Part shown: piece by piece, positions 1 through 8,006 of the stretch
Layout of the letters: each line of letters begins with the position of its first letter
How positions within the stretch are numbered: the first letter of the stretch is position 1
From: Nocardioides sambongensis
Lineage (GTDB): Bacteria; Actinomycetota; Actinomycetes; Propionibacteriales; Nocardioidaceae
Length of the DNA stretch: 64,000 nt
Reading direction: 5' to 3'
Assembly (NCBI RefSeq): GCF_006494815.1
Contig: NZ_CP041091.1
Location: 4,354,501-4,418,500, forward strand
The notes under the pieces: generated by a model
Databases searched by the model: none
What the model was told of the DNA's origin: nothing
Seen by the model: only the letters and a program-made list of their open reading frames with translations
Made by a program: the position numbers and the translations under genes

Positions 1-537
1 GGAGGTGTAGGTGAGCAGGGCGAGGTCGTCGGCCCGCACCTCGACGCTCGTCGGTGTGCTGCCCTGGTGCTCCTCGAGGAGCCCGCGGAGGTCACCCTCC
101 GCGGCGCTGAGCACCCGCTCGTCGTTGCGGGTCTGGAAGTCGGTGTCGGCCGCGGTGATCAGCCATCTCCCGTCCGCCACGGCCCGTGCCTCGGTCGCCA
201 ACGGGGCGCCGCAGACGATCCCGCTCGCCCCCGAGTCGTCGAGGATGCGGCGCAGCTCCTCACCCCGGTACATCGGGTTGAGCAGCACCGCCGCCGCACC
301 GATCCGCCAGAGGGCGAGGAGCGCCAGCGGATAGGCGGGCACGTTCTGCAGGTAGAGCCCGACGCGGTCGCCCTTGCCGACCCCTCGCTCCTGGAGGGCC
401 GCGGCGAGGGCGTCGGCGTGGCTGTCGAGCTGCTCGGCCGTCAGCCGGCCGTCGAAGTAGGTGAGCGCCACCTCGGTCGGGTCGCGGTCGACCCGGGCCC
501 GCCAGGCGTCGACGAGGGAGGGCTGGTCAACGGACAT
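1..537 (-). CDS. Acyl-CoA synthetase / AMP-dependent ligase, N-terminal part (runs off window)
   Basis: The first 179 residues of an ANL-superfamily ligase, which adenylates a carboxylic acid and transfers it to CoA. Reading from the ATG at 537 the protein has the usual N-terminal layout: a domain with AEQLDSHADALAAALQERGV, then GDRVGLYLQN and an NPMYRGEEL segment. It reaches YTS, the beginning of the ATP-binding YTSG-TTG loop, exactly at the window edge, so the catalytic core lies outside. The start overlaps the stop of the upstream cupin gene by 11 bp, so this is a downstream member of the IclR-linked catabolic operon. It may activate an acid released by the upstream enzymes; the substrate cannot be read from the sequence. 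Confidence 0.88.
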   Translation of the reverse strand, partial: MSVDQPSLVDAWRARVDRDPTEVALTYFDGRLTAEQLDSHADALAAALQERGVGKGDRVGLYLQNVPAYPLALLALWRIGAAAVLLNPMYRGEELRRILDDSGASGIVCGAPLATEARAVADGRWLITAADTDFQTRNDERVLSAAEGDLRGLLEEHQGSTPTSVEVRADDLALLTYTS

Positions 538-1069
538 AGCGTTCAACGTAGTCGGCACCGAGTCCGACCTGTTGGTAGTGGCGTCGAGCCGCCTCGAGCT
601 TGGTGAAGACGTCCTCGTAGCCGACCGCGTTCCCGTCCGGGTCGACGTAGACGTAGGTCCCCGTGACATGGAAGAGCGTGATCATCTCGTCCACGTCGTC
701 GGGCACCACCAGGGTGTGGGTCTCGCCGGGTGGCTCGAAGGCGTAGCCGAAGGTCGTCGCCACCCAGTCGTGCTCGAGGTAATACCAACGGCCGCGGAGC
801 GGGAAGGCGTGCACCGGGCCGGCGTGTCGGTGGCGGGAGAGGACGCCGGCACGACGGACACGGAGAAGGTTGACGAAGTATCCCTGGGTCACCGACAGCA
901 ACAGCGGACGGAACGACACGCCCTCGGTCTGCGGAACCCAGAGCCGCTCGTCGCCCTCATCGAGTTCGAGGGCGCCGGTGATCACGAGGTCCTCGACTAT
1001 GTCGGCCGGTTGCTTGCCGCGGAACGGCTCGACGCCATTCGGTGTCGGCGGTCTGCTGGTGGTGGTCAC
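527..1069 (-). CDS. 2,4'-dihydroxyacetophenone dioxygenase-family cupin
   Basis: 180-residue single-domain cupin resembling the DAD family, iron enzymes that cleave the C-C bond of hydroxyacetophenones to a carboxylic acid plus formate. Visible features are the RHRH pair (H80, H82), the segment GPVHAFPLRGRWYYLEHDW with E99, and H118 in PGETHTL. These fit the expected His/Glu metal site, although E99 is one residue off a simple alignment. The start overlaps the stop of the GldA-like gene by 4 bp (1066-1069), implying translational coupling. The family is also found in operons for other ketones, so the exact substrate is open. The family call is fairly secure; the reaction is inferred. Confidence 0.75.
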   Translation of the reverse strand: MTTTSRPPTPNGVEPFRGKQPADIVEDLVITGALELDEGDERLWVPQTEGVSFRPLLLSVTQGYFVNLLRVRRAGVLSRHRHAGPVHAFPLRGRWYYLEHDWVATTFGYAFEPPGETHTLVVPDDVDEMITLFHVTGTYVYVDPDGNAVGYEDVFTKLEAARRHYQQVGLGADYVERYVR

Positions 1070-2226
1070 GATGCCCTCCTCGGGGTCTGGCGCGGAAGTG
1101 CCTCCACCGCGGTCAGCGCGCGGACAACGGAGTCCGTGGTCGGCGCGGGAACGCAGTTGGCGACGTGGGGCGAGTTGGTGACGGCCATGGCGAGCCGCTG
1201 CAACACCTCATCTCCGACCGGGCCAGGGGAGAGGTCGACGTCGAGATCGTGGAGAGATTGCGGCAACTCCACCGCACCCAGGAGGGCGGCGACCTCGGCC
1301 AGGGACTCCGTATCTCCCTCGTGTGCTAACTGGACGAGCAACCCGTACGCCACGTGGTATCCGTGCAGGTGGCGGTCGGCCCCAGGGGTGATCATCAGGC
1401 CCCTCGTCAGGGCGTGCGCCATTGACAGACCGCCGTTTTCGAACGCCAGACCGGAGAGCAGTACGACGGCCTCGATCGTTCGTTCCAGTTCGGGTGACGG
1501 AGTGTCCCGCCCCAGAGACGCGAGTGCCTTCTCAGCATCCGCGACCAGGATGCTGCGGCATCCGGCGGCCACGATGCCTGCGACCGCCAGCGGCTCCTGA
1601 CCGGTGGTGGCCTTGCCTTGGGCGACTCGACATGCCCTGGCCTCGAAGTACTTCGCGAGGGCATCCCCGATGCCTGAACGGAGGAACCTGGGCGGAGCCG
1701 AGCAGATGATCTGGGTGTCCACCAGAACGAGTTCGGGGTTCATCGAGAGGTGCGGGGTGTCGACCAACAGGTGGTCCTCGTTGTACATCGCGATGACGCG
1801 GGACGTGGGCCCGTCGTTGGATGCGATGGTCGGCAGGGAAACCATCGCTGTTCGCAGCGCCCGGGATACGCCCTTGGCCAGGTCGAGAACCTTGCCCCCG
1901 CCGACTCCGACGACGGCGGACGGACGATCGGAGGCAGCATCTGACGCCAGGTGCTCGATGTGGCCCGGAGTCACCTCACCCTGGACTGCTCGCAACTGAT
2001 GGACGATTCCGCTCTTTTCGAGGCTCACCTCGATCCCGGGTCCGAGCCGGTCGAGGAGCGGAGCATCGACCAGCACGGTCACCCGGGAGTGCCGGGGCGC
2101 CAGGTGTGCGCCCAACTGTCCGAGCACGCCGGGACCCTGGACGTAGCGAGCCGGCGAGACGAAGGTCCGGCCGGGCAGTCCTACGATGCTGCCCGGATCC
2201 GGTGGAGGCGATGTCAGTGCTCCCAC
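1066..2226 (-). CDS. GldA-like iron/zinc-containing alcohol dehydrogenase
   Basis: 386-residue member of the glycerol dehydrogenase branch of iron-containing (group III) alcohol dehydrogenases. The NAD-binding glycine stretch VVGVGGGKVLD lies at about 105-115, followed by the ASNDGPTSRVIA segment typical of the GldA/sn-glycerol-1-phosphate dehydrogenase branch. Metal ligands expected for GldA are present as D188 (GIGDAL), H271 (SMAHAL) and H288 (HLHGYH). The start is GTG at 2226, preceded by GAGGGAC. It overlaps the transketolase C-subunit stop by 13 bp. It probably oxidises a polyol or hydroxyketone within the pathway encoded here. The polyol is unknown, and glycerol itself is only one possibility. 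Confidence 0.82.
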   Translation of the reverse strand: MGALTSPPPDPGSIVGLPGRTFVSPARYVQGPGVLGQLGAHLAPRHSRVTVLVDAPLLDRLGPGIEVSLEKSGIVHQLRAVQGEVTPGHIEHLASDAASDRPSAVVGVGGGKVLDLAKGVSRALRTAMVSLPTIASNDGPTSRVIAMYNEDHLLVDTPHLSMNPELVLVDTQIICSAPPRFLRSGIGDALAKYFEARACRVAQGKATTGQEPLAVAGIVAAGCRSILVADAEKALASLGRDTPSPELERTIEAVVLLSGLAFENGGLSMAHALTRGLMITPGADRHLHGYHVAYGLLVQLAHEGDTESLAEVAALLGAVELPQSLHDLDVDLSPGPVGDEVLQRLAMAVTNSPHVANCVPAPTTDSVVRALTAVEALPRQTPRRAS

Positions 2227-3203
2227 CGTCCCTCGACCGCCGCTGTCGTCAGGGAGGGGACATCGAGCCCGAACATGGCGTCCAGGTAGTCCTGGGAACC
2301 GCAGGGGTGGAACCGGTCTCGGAGGCCGATCCGGATGGTCGGTCGACCAGCCTCTCCCGCGTCGTACAGCTCCTCGAGCACCAGCGAGCCGAGACCACCG
2401 ATGCGCAGGTGGTTCTCCGCGGTGACCAAACGCTGCTTCGATGCTGCGAACTCGAGGACACCATCGCGATCGAACGGCTTGATGGTCGGCACGTGCAGGA
2501 CACCGACACTCACCCCGTGCTCTGCCGCACGGTCCGCGGCCTCCAGCGCGCGGGCAGTCATGAAGCCTGTGCTAATGATCCCCACGTCCGAACCGGCGCG
2601 CACCTCTCGCGCCTTTCCAATTCGGAAGTCGTATGTCGAGTCGTCGAGGACCACCGGTACCTTTCCGCGCAGATTTCGGATGTAGAAGGTGCCGGCCGTG
2701 CGCGCTGCCAGAGTGACAACCTGCCGCAGTTCGGTGGCGTCGCAAGGATCGATCACCGTGACATCGGGTATTGACCGCATCACGGCGAGGTCCTCCAGAG
2801 CCTGGTGGGTTCCGCCGTAGGGGTTCACCAGGCCCGGCGCACCGCCTATCACCTTCACGTCCGCCTTGCTGTGCGCGCACGCCACCGCCATGAAGTCCAA
2901 CGCGCGACGGGTCAGGAACGCGGCGTACGTCGCAGCGAAGGCGACCTTGCCGACCTTCGCGAGCCCCGCCGCGAGCATGATGGTGTTCTGTTCGGCGACA
3001 CCTGCGTTGAAGTAGCGATCGGGGTGGGCGTCCCGGAAGGGAAGGATGTCGCTGTAGCGACCCATGTCGGCGGTGATGCCGACGATCCGATCGTCGGTTC
3101 GGGCGAGTTCACGCAGCGTGTGACCGAACGGCGCGACCTCATAGGGGCCGACGACCTCGGCCACCTCGCCCATGCTGCCGGTGCGGTTGCCGGTCTCAAT
3201 CAC
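2214..3203 (-). CDS. Transketolase-like C-terminal subunit (pyrimidine-binding plus C-terminal domains)
   Basis: 329 residues matching the C-terminal half of a split transketolase. The pyrimidine-binding domain contains GVAEQNTIMLAAGLAKVGK with the catalytic glutamate that activates thiamine diphosphate. It is followed by PGLVNPYGGTHQALEDLAVMR and the transketolase C-terminal domain. It must pair with the adjacent N-terminal subunit to form an active enzyme, which moves two-carbon ketol units between sugars. The start is GTG at 3203 behind a strong GGAGGAGAACC site and overlaps the N-subunit stop by 8 bp. Split transketolases in catabolic operons are often specialised for unusual sugars rather than the pentose phosphate pathway; that role is inference here. 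Confidence 0.87.
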   Translation of the reverse strand: MIETGNRTGSMGEVAEVVGPYEVAPFGHTLRELARTDDRIVGITADMGRYSDILPFRDAHPDRYFNAGVAEQNTIMLAAGLAKVGKVAFAATYAAFLTRRALDFMAVACAHSKADVKVIGGAPGLVNPYGGTHQALEDLAVMRSIPDVTVIDPCDATELRQVVTLAARTAGTFYIRNLRGKVPVVLDDSTYDFRIGKAREVRAGSDVGIISTGFMTARALEAADRAAEHGVSVGVLHVPTIKPFDRDGVLEFAASKQRLVTAENHLRIGGLGSLVLEELYDAGEAGRPTIRIGLRDRFHPCGSQDYLDAMFGLDVPSLTTAAVEGRWEH

Positions 3204-4032
3204 GTCGGTTCTCCTCCAGTTCGTCGATGAGTCGGTTCCATTCGTCGTCGGCGACCCGTACGAAGTGCGCTCGTTCGCGCGCGACGATCGTCGGCACGCC
3301 GCTGCCGGGGGTGGTGCGCATCACGATGACCTTGGGTCCGGGAAGGGGACGCAGCTCGTCGAAGGCCTCGACAAGTGCCGCGATGTCGTTGCCGTCCACC
3401 TCGCGCACCTGCCACCCGAAGGCCTGCCACTTGTCGGCAACCGGTTCGATGTCGAGGACCATCGGCCCATCGGCCTGAATCCCGTTGCAATCGACGATCG
3501 CCCACAGGTTGTCGAGCCGGAAGTTCGATGCCGACATTGCCGACTCCCAGGTGGACCCCTCTTGGAGCTCGCCGTCGGAGAGTTCCACCACCACCTTCGC
3601 GTCCGACCGGTCCAGTCGCAGACCGAGGGCCATCCCCACGCCTTGCCCGAGACCGTGGCCGAGGGACCCGCTCGTGATCTCGACGCCAGGGGTCTCGTCG
3701 AACGTGCTCATCGGGAGGGAGCTGCCGTTCAATGCATAGGTGGCCAGATCCTCTTCCGCGAGCACCCCGCACTCCGCGAGCGCGGAGTAGAGAGCGATGG
3801 AGTAGTGGCCGGTCGACATCACGAATCGGTCCCGGCCGGGGTCCTCAGGCCGTGCCGGGTCGTGCCGGAGTTCGCGGAAATACACCACCGCGAGCAGGTC
3901 GGCGATGCCCAAGCCCTGGGCGATGTAGCCCTCGCCCTTGTCGGCGGCCATGCGGAGCATCCGGCGTCGGAGCGAGTGGGCGCGCTGTTCGAGGTGTCGC
4001 ACCTCGACTTGCGTCGCGACACTGATGGTCAT
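3196..4032 (-). CDS. Transketolase-like N-terminal subunit (thiamine diphosphate binding)
   Basis: 278 residues equal to the diphosphate-binding N-terminal half of transketolase. It has the STGHYSIALYSAL segment (H76), GSLGHGLGQGVGMALG at about 122-137, and the metal/ThDP motif SDGELQEGSTWE (152-163) ending near DCN (181-183). The usual GDG is SDG here, a conservative variation also common in split forms. It is the partner of the next gene, whose start it overlaps. A 50-bp gap separates it from the SDR gene upstream, so the Shine-Dalgarno AAAGGAAC in front of ATG 4032 serves this gene directly. Confidence 0.87.
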   Translation of the reverse strand: MTISVATQVEVRHLEQRAHSLRRRMLRMAADKGEGYIAQGLGIADLLAVVYFRELRHDPARPEDPGRDRFVMSTGHYSIALYSALAECGVLAEEDLATYALNGSSLPMSTFDETPGVEITSGSLGHGLGQGVGMALGLRLDRSDAKVVVELSDGELQEGSTWESAMSASNFRLDNLWAIVDCNGIQADGPMVLDIEPVADKWQAFGWQVREVDGNDIAALVEAFDELRPLPGPKVIVMRTTPGSGVPTIVARERAHFVRVADDEWNRLIDELEENRRD

Positions 4033-4082
4033 CTGGTTCCTTTCGAGAGGGTGGGTGATCGGGAAGGAGTAGGGCTGGTCGT

Positions 4083-4865
4083 TCAGAAGAAGGTGCCGTC
4101 GACGACGGTGCCGCCGTCCACGGGCAGAACCACGCCGTTGACGTAGGAGGCCGCAGGCGAGGCGAGGAAGAGGACCGCGGCCGAGATCTCCGCGGGCTCA
4201 CCGAGTCTGCGCAGCGGGATGCGTCTCTTCATCTGCTCCTCGTCGAGCAGACCCTTCTGGAACCCCGACCGCATCATTGAGGTCTCGATGAACCCCGGTG
4301 CGACGGCATTGACCCGGATTCCGTCAGGCCCCCACTCCGCTGCGAGAGTTCGGGTGAGTCCGACCAGTCCGGTCTTCGCGGCGTTGTAGGCCGCCCGCTG
4401 AGGCATGCCGAGGGTCGAGCCCAGCGAGCCAAGGTTGATGACCGTCGGAGCGATCCCTCCGCGCAGCAGCGGGTGGGCCGCTCGCGCGCACCGGAAACTG
4501 CCGCTCAGGTTCACGTCGAGGGTCCGAGCCCAGGTCTCGGTGTCGAGGTCCTGGGTCGGGCTGCGAGCAATAATGCCTGCGTTGTTGACCAGCACGTCCA
4601 GTGAGCCGTCGGCCCAGTCGCGTACCTTGCCCATCAGCATGTCGACGGCGCCGTCGTCGGTGACGTCACAGGCCACCGTCAACACGTCGGCCTGGGGCCG
4701 GGTGGTGCGCAGCGACCGTCCCGACTCTGTCAACGCTTCGTCGGTCAGGTCACTCAGACAGACGCGGTAGCCGACGTCGGAGAGGGCCGCGGCCATGGAG
4801 AGGCCCAGGCCCTGGGCGCCTCCGGTCACCAGGGCAGTCCGGAGGCGTTCGGTTCGGTCAGGCAT
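4083..4865 (-). CDS. SDR family NAD(P)-dependent oxidoreductase
   Basis: 260-residue classical short-chain dehydrogenase. The cofactor motif TGGAQGLG is at 14-21, NNAG at 94-97, the catalytic serine at about 147 (NLGSLGS) and the Y160-x3-K164 pair is in AAYNAAK. The C-terminal RRLGEPAEISAAVLFLASPAASYVNG-type ending is typical of 3-oxoacyl-reductase or sugar/polyol dehydrogenase relatives. Its start overlaps the TctA stop by 8 bp. By position it probably oxidises the imported compound or an early intermediate before the split transketolase acts. SDR substrate specificity cannot be read from sequence. Confidence 0.88.
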   Translation of the reverse strand: MPDRTERLRTALVTGGAQGLGLSMAAALSDVGYRVCLSDLTDEALTESGRSLRTTRPQADVLTVACDVTDDGAVDMLMGKVRDWADGSLDVLVNNAGIIARSPTQDLDTETWARTLDVNLSGSFRCARAAHPLLRGGIAPTVINLGSLGSTLGMPQRAAYNAAKTGLVGLTRTLAAEWGPDGIRVNAVAPGFIETSMMRSGFQKGLLDEEQMKRRIPLRRLGEPAEISAAVLFLASPAASYVNGVVLPVDGGTVVDGTFF

Positions 4866-6384
4866 CGTGCACCTCGCGGGTCTCGGTCGTGGGTTCTTCC
4901 TGCAGGTTTGCGCGTTGGCGTTCCCGGCGCTGGCGTACGACAGCCACGACGACGGACAGTGCGGCGAGGGCGAGGATGCTTGCGGTGAGCGGCTGCAAGA
5001 GCCAACTGGCGCTGCCGTCGTTGTTGATCATCGCTCGGCGGAAGTTCTCCTCCGCGAGCGGACCGACGATGACCGCGATGAGAAGCGGGGCCAACGGGAA
5101 GCCGCCCTTGGTGAGCAGGTAGCCCACCACACCGGCCGTGATCGTGACGACGACGTCGAAGGTGCTGGTGCGGACGGCGTAGGAGCCGACCACGGAGAAC
5201 ACCAGGACGAGGGGCCACAGATAGGCGGCCGGCACCTGGATGATGCGCACCCACGCGCGGATTCCGACCAAGCCGATGCCGAGCATGCAGACATATGCGA
5301 GCGTCATCGCCAGGAACGATCCGAAGACGAGCTCTGGATTGCTGTCGAAAAGTCCAGGACCGGGCTGAACGCCTGCGATGAGCAAGGCGCCGAGCAGCAC
5401 CGCAGCCTGGGTGTTCCCAGGAATGCCCAGAGCGAATGTCGGGACCAGCGAACCCATGTTTGATGCGTTGTTCGCCGCCTCGGCCGCCGCGACACCGCGG
5501 GGATCGCCCTTGCCGAACTGCGAGCGGTCCTTCGCGAATCTTCTGGTCTCGTTGTAGGCCATGTAGCCACCGATGTCGCCGCCCACCCCGGGCAGCATCC
5601 CGGTGACGAATCCGATAGCGGTCGAGCCGGCGGTGGTGGGACCCAGAGCCCGGACCTCCCGCCTGGAGAGGCGGAACGCGCCGATGCGTTGCTTGATCTC
5701 CGATCCGATCTGCAGCTTCTCGATCTGGACCAGGGCCTCCGCGACACCGAACATCCCCACGAGAAGCGGGATCACCTGCACGCCGCCGGCGAGGTCACCG
5801 TTCCCGAAGGTGAGTCGGGGGAATCCCGCGATCGGGTCGAACCCAATCGAGACCACCAGGAGGCCGATTCCAGCACTCACGAAACCCCGCGCCATGGAGG
5901 CGTCCCCTCCGATGGAGGCGATGATGGTGAGGGCGAGAACAGCGATTGCGAAGTACTCCGGCGAACCGAAATTCAGCGCGTAGTCCGCCAGGACCGGCGA
6001 GAACAGCGACAGCAGGACGGTTCCGATCAGTCCTCCGACAACGCTGGCGAATAGGGAGATCGTGAGTGCCTGCCCCGCACGCCCGGACTGTGCCATCGGG
6101 AAGCCGTCGAGCGACGTGGCGGCCGACGAGGGCGTGCCAGGTGTTCTGATAAGTACGGCTGGGATCGCTCCGGCGTAGCAGGCCCCGTTGTAGATCCCGA
6201 GGAGCAGGACCAGGCCTGTCAACGGGTCGAGGCTGAAAGCGAAGGGGAGGAAGAGCGCCATACCGACAGTGGCGGACAGGCCAGGGATGGCGCCCACAGC
6301 GATGCCGATCAGCACCCCCAGCGGGATCATGATCAGCACGCTGCCGTCGAGAAGGCCCTCCAGGCCTTGAGTCCATCCGCTCAC
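4858..6384 (-). CDS. tctA: Tripartite tricarboxylate transporter large permease TctA
   Basis: 508-residue polytopic membrane protein with the TctA signature regions: GLSATVGMALFLPFAFSLDP near the N-terminus, YNGACYAGAIPAVLIRTPG-type loop at about 70-85, and GMLPGVGGDIGGYMAYNE in the middle. It forms the large subunit of a TTT secondary transporter driven by an ion gradient and served by the periplasmic-type binding protein TctC. The start is GTG at 6384 and overlaps the TctB stop by 4 bp. The C-terminal tail after the last membrane segment is charged (RQRRERQRANLQEE). TTT systems transport carboxylates such as citrate or terephthalate, but the substrate range is wide. Confidence 0.92.
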   Translation of the reverse strand: MSGWTQGLEGLLDGSVLIMIPLGVLIGIAVGAIPGLSATVGMALFLPFAFSLDPLTGLVLLLGIYNGACYAGAIPAVLIRTPGTPSSAATSLDGFPMAQSGRAGQALTISLFASVVGGLIGTVLLSLFSPVLADYALNFGSPEYFAIAVLALTIIASIGGDASMARGFVSAGIGLLVVSIGFDPIAGFPRLTFGNGDLAGGVQVIPLLVGMFGVAEALVQIEKLQIGSEIKQRIGAFRLSRREVRALGPTTAGSTAIGFVTGMLPGVGGDIGGYMAYNETRRFAKDRSQFGKGDPRGVAAAEAANNASNMGSLVPTFALGIPGNTQAAVLLGALLIAGVQPGPGLFDSNPELVFGSFLAMTLAYVCMLGIGLVGIRAWVRIIQVPAAYLWPLVLVFSVVGSYAVRTSTFDVVVTITAGVVGYLLTKGGFPLAPLLIAVIVGPLAEENFRRAMINNDGSASWLLQPLTASILALAALSVVVAVVRQRRERQRANLQEEPTTETREVHDA

Positions 6385-6860
6385 AGGACCCGCCCTCCGA
6401 TCTGAATTCCGGGCAAGGGAACCTCGAGCCCGTAGCGGAACAGTGCGTAGACGCCCACGGCAAGCAGGAGGGCCGCGGGCACCAGAAGAACGAGTCGTCG
6501 CAGCCCGACGAGGTACATCTCGACCAGGAGGAAGAGGAATGTCGCCGTCGGAAAGCCCATCGGCTCGATGGCAAGCACGTAGGCGAGGGCCAGCAAGGCG
6601 GTGACGGCGACCCTGGTCAATCCTGCTCCCCGGGGCATCGAGTCATGCGGCTCGCGCCGCCAGACCAGCCACGCCGAGGCGACCAGGAGCACGATTCCGG
6701 CCAACTGCGGCAAGAAGGCCGGCCCCGGGTCGTTGTCCAGCCGACCGGCAGGGATGTCGGAAGCCACGATCAGCGCGGCGACACCGAGGAGCAGGGTGAG
6801 CAGCGGCGGCACCCAGGAGCCCCGGGCGCCGACCGTGCTCGGATCGGTCGTGGTGCTCAC
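6381..6860 (-). CDS. tctB: Tripartite tricarboxylate transporter small permease TctB
   Basis: 159-residue membrane protein with four predicted hydrophobic segments (about 17-35, 45-60, 80-100 and 115-150), the expected size and topology for the small TTT membrane subunit. The GTG start at 6860 overlaps the tctC stop by 4 bp and its stop overlaps the tctA start by 4 bp. That order, C-B-A with coupled starts, is standard for TTT transporters and supports the assignment, because TctB sequences are poorly conserved. Confidence 0.85.
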   Translation of the reverse strand: MSTTTDPSTVGARGSWVPPLLTLLLGVAALIVASDIPAGRLDNDPGPAFLPQLAGIVLLVASAWLVWRREPHDSMPRGAGLTRVAVTALLALAYVLAIEPMGFPTATFLFLLVEMYLVGLRRLVLLVPAALLLAVGVYALFRYGLEVPLPGIQIGGRVL

Positions 6861-7864
6861 GAGTCTTCCGAGAGTCCCAGCTCGTCGAGCAGGCCGCCGT
6901 AGCGCTCGTACTCGCTCTTGAGGTAGCCGGTGAAGTCATCGGCATCGAGGTAGGAGCCGTTGCTATTCTGCGACTCGAGGAACTCCTGGAACTCCTCGCT
7001 CGCGTATGCTTTGCCGAAGCACTCGTCGAGGATGTCGACGACCTCGTCGGGGGTGTCGGCCGGCGCAGCCAGTCCGTAGATGGAGCCGCCCTCGACGTCG
7101 ATCCCCTCCTCTTGGAGGGTCGGGGTGTCCGGCAGCGCGTCGATGCGCTCTTCGCCGGCCACAGCGAGGGGGAGCAGGTCGCCGGACTCGACCTGGCCGA
7201 TGACGTTCGACGCGTTGGAGACCAGGACGTCCACCTCGCCGCCGAGCACGGCGGGAATGGCCTCGGCGTCACCGGTGAACGGGACGTTCACGAGCTGGCC
7301 GGAAACGCCGGCGGTGCGGGCAACGTCCTGGAAGGTGATCGCGTAGGGGCTGGCGGGACCCGATGTCGCGATTCTGATCCGCTCGCCGGATTCGGCCGCC
7401 TCGATGACATCAGCCATCGACTGGTACGGAGAGTCCGGGCGGACGAAGAACCCGTGCGGGTCGAGGATGAAACGCAGCACCGGGGCGAAGTCCTCGTAGG
7501 TGACGTCGGAGAGACCCATGTGCTCGAGGGCGCTGATCTCGGTCGGTGTGGTGCCCAGGGTGTAGCCGTCCGGCTCGGCGCGCCGTACGGCGTCGAGGGC
7601 GATGGCTCCCGACCCTCCGGGCTGGTTGCTGATGATGATGTTCGTGTCGCAGGTTTCCTCGGCGGCGGCCGCCAGGGCCCGGGTGTTGACGTCGGTGGAC
7701 CCGCCCGCGTCGAAGCCGATGATGATCTCGATCGTCTCCTCGGGGAAGTCTGCGGAGCCGGTCTCAGCCTCGGCGCCGCACGCGGAGAGTGCGAGAACCG
7801 AGGTGGTGGCGAGGGCAGCCACCGCGCGTCCGTGTGTGCTTCGAGAGATCCGTCGGGTCGTCAT
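6857..7864 (-). CDS. tctC: TTT substrate-binding lipoprotein TctC (Bug family)
   Basis: 335-residue extracytoplasmic solute receptor and first gene of the operon. A lipoprotein signal with lipobox LSAC places the lipidated cysteine at residue 29. The Bug-fold core follows with TIEIIIGFDAGGSTDVNTRALA and ISNQPGGSGAIALDAVRRAEPDGYT, the family hallmark that binds the substrate carboxylate through backbone amides. The ATG at 7864 has a GGGAGG site nine bases upstream; the open frame extends further, but that extra part lies across the operator and is not coding. Regulation is probably by the divergent IclR protein. Confidence 0.92.
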   Translation of the reverse strand: MTTRRISRSTHGRAVAALATTSVLALSACGAEAETGSADFPEETIEIIIGFDAGGSTDVNTRALAAAAEETCDTNIIISNQPGGSGAIALDAVRRAEPDGYTLGTTPTEISALEHMGLSDVTYEDFAPVLRFILDPHGFFVRPDSPYQSMADVIEAAESGERIRIATSGPASPYAITFQDVARTAGVSGQLVNVPFTGDAEAIPAVLGGEVDVLVSNASNVIGQVESGDLLPLAVAGEERIDALPDTPTLQEEGIDVEGGSIYGLAAPADTPDEVVDILDECFGKAYASEEFQEFLESQNSNGSYLDADDFTGYLKSEYERYGGLLDELGLSEDS

Positions 7865-7917
7865 GGTGCCTCCCTGGGTGATGCGAGCCGGCGGCAGCGG
7901 TGCCACCGGTCTCGAGT

Positions 7918-7947
7918 ATTCCGGATTCCGGATATAAGATCCGGAAT
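7918..7947. promoter_or_regulatory. IclR-type operator in divergent tctC / iclR promoter
   Basis: The sequence holds ATTCCGGAT at 7918-7926, the same nonamer again at 7925-7933, and its reverse complement ATCCGGAAT at 7939-7947. The pair 7925-7933/7939-7947 is a perfect 9-bp inverted repeat with a 5-bp spacer, and the extra upstream copy makes a compound site. It lies 54 bp from tctC and 60 bp from the divergent IclR gene, the usual place for a local IclR regulator to act. Binding by that protein is inferred. Confidence 0.72.
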
Positions 7948-8006
7948 GCGGTTGAGTGTGGCCGTGGTTACATCCAGTTGTCAAGGACGAAAGGTCGTGC
8001 GGCGTG

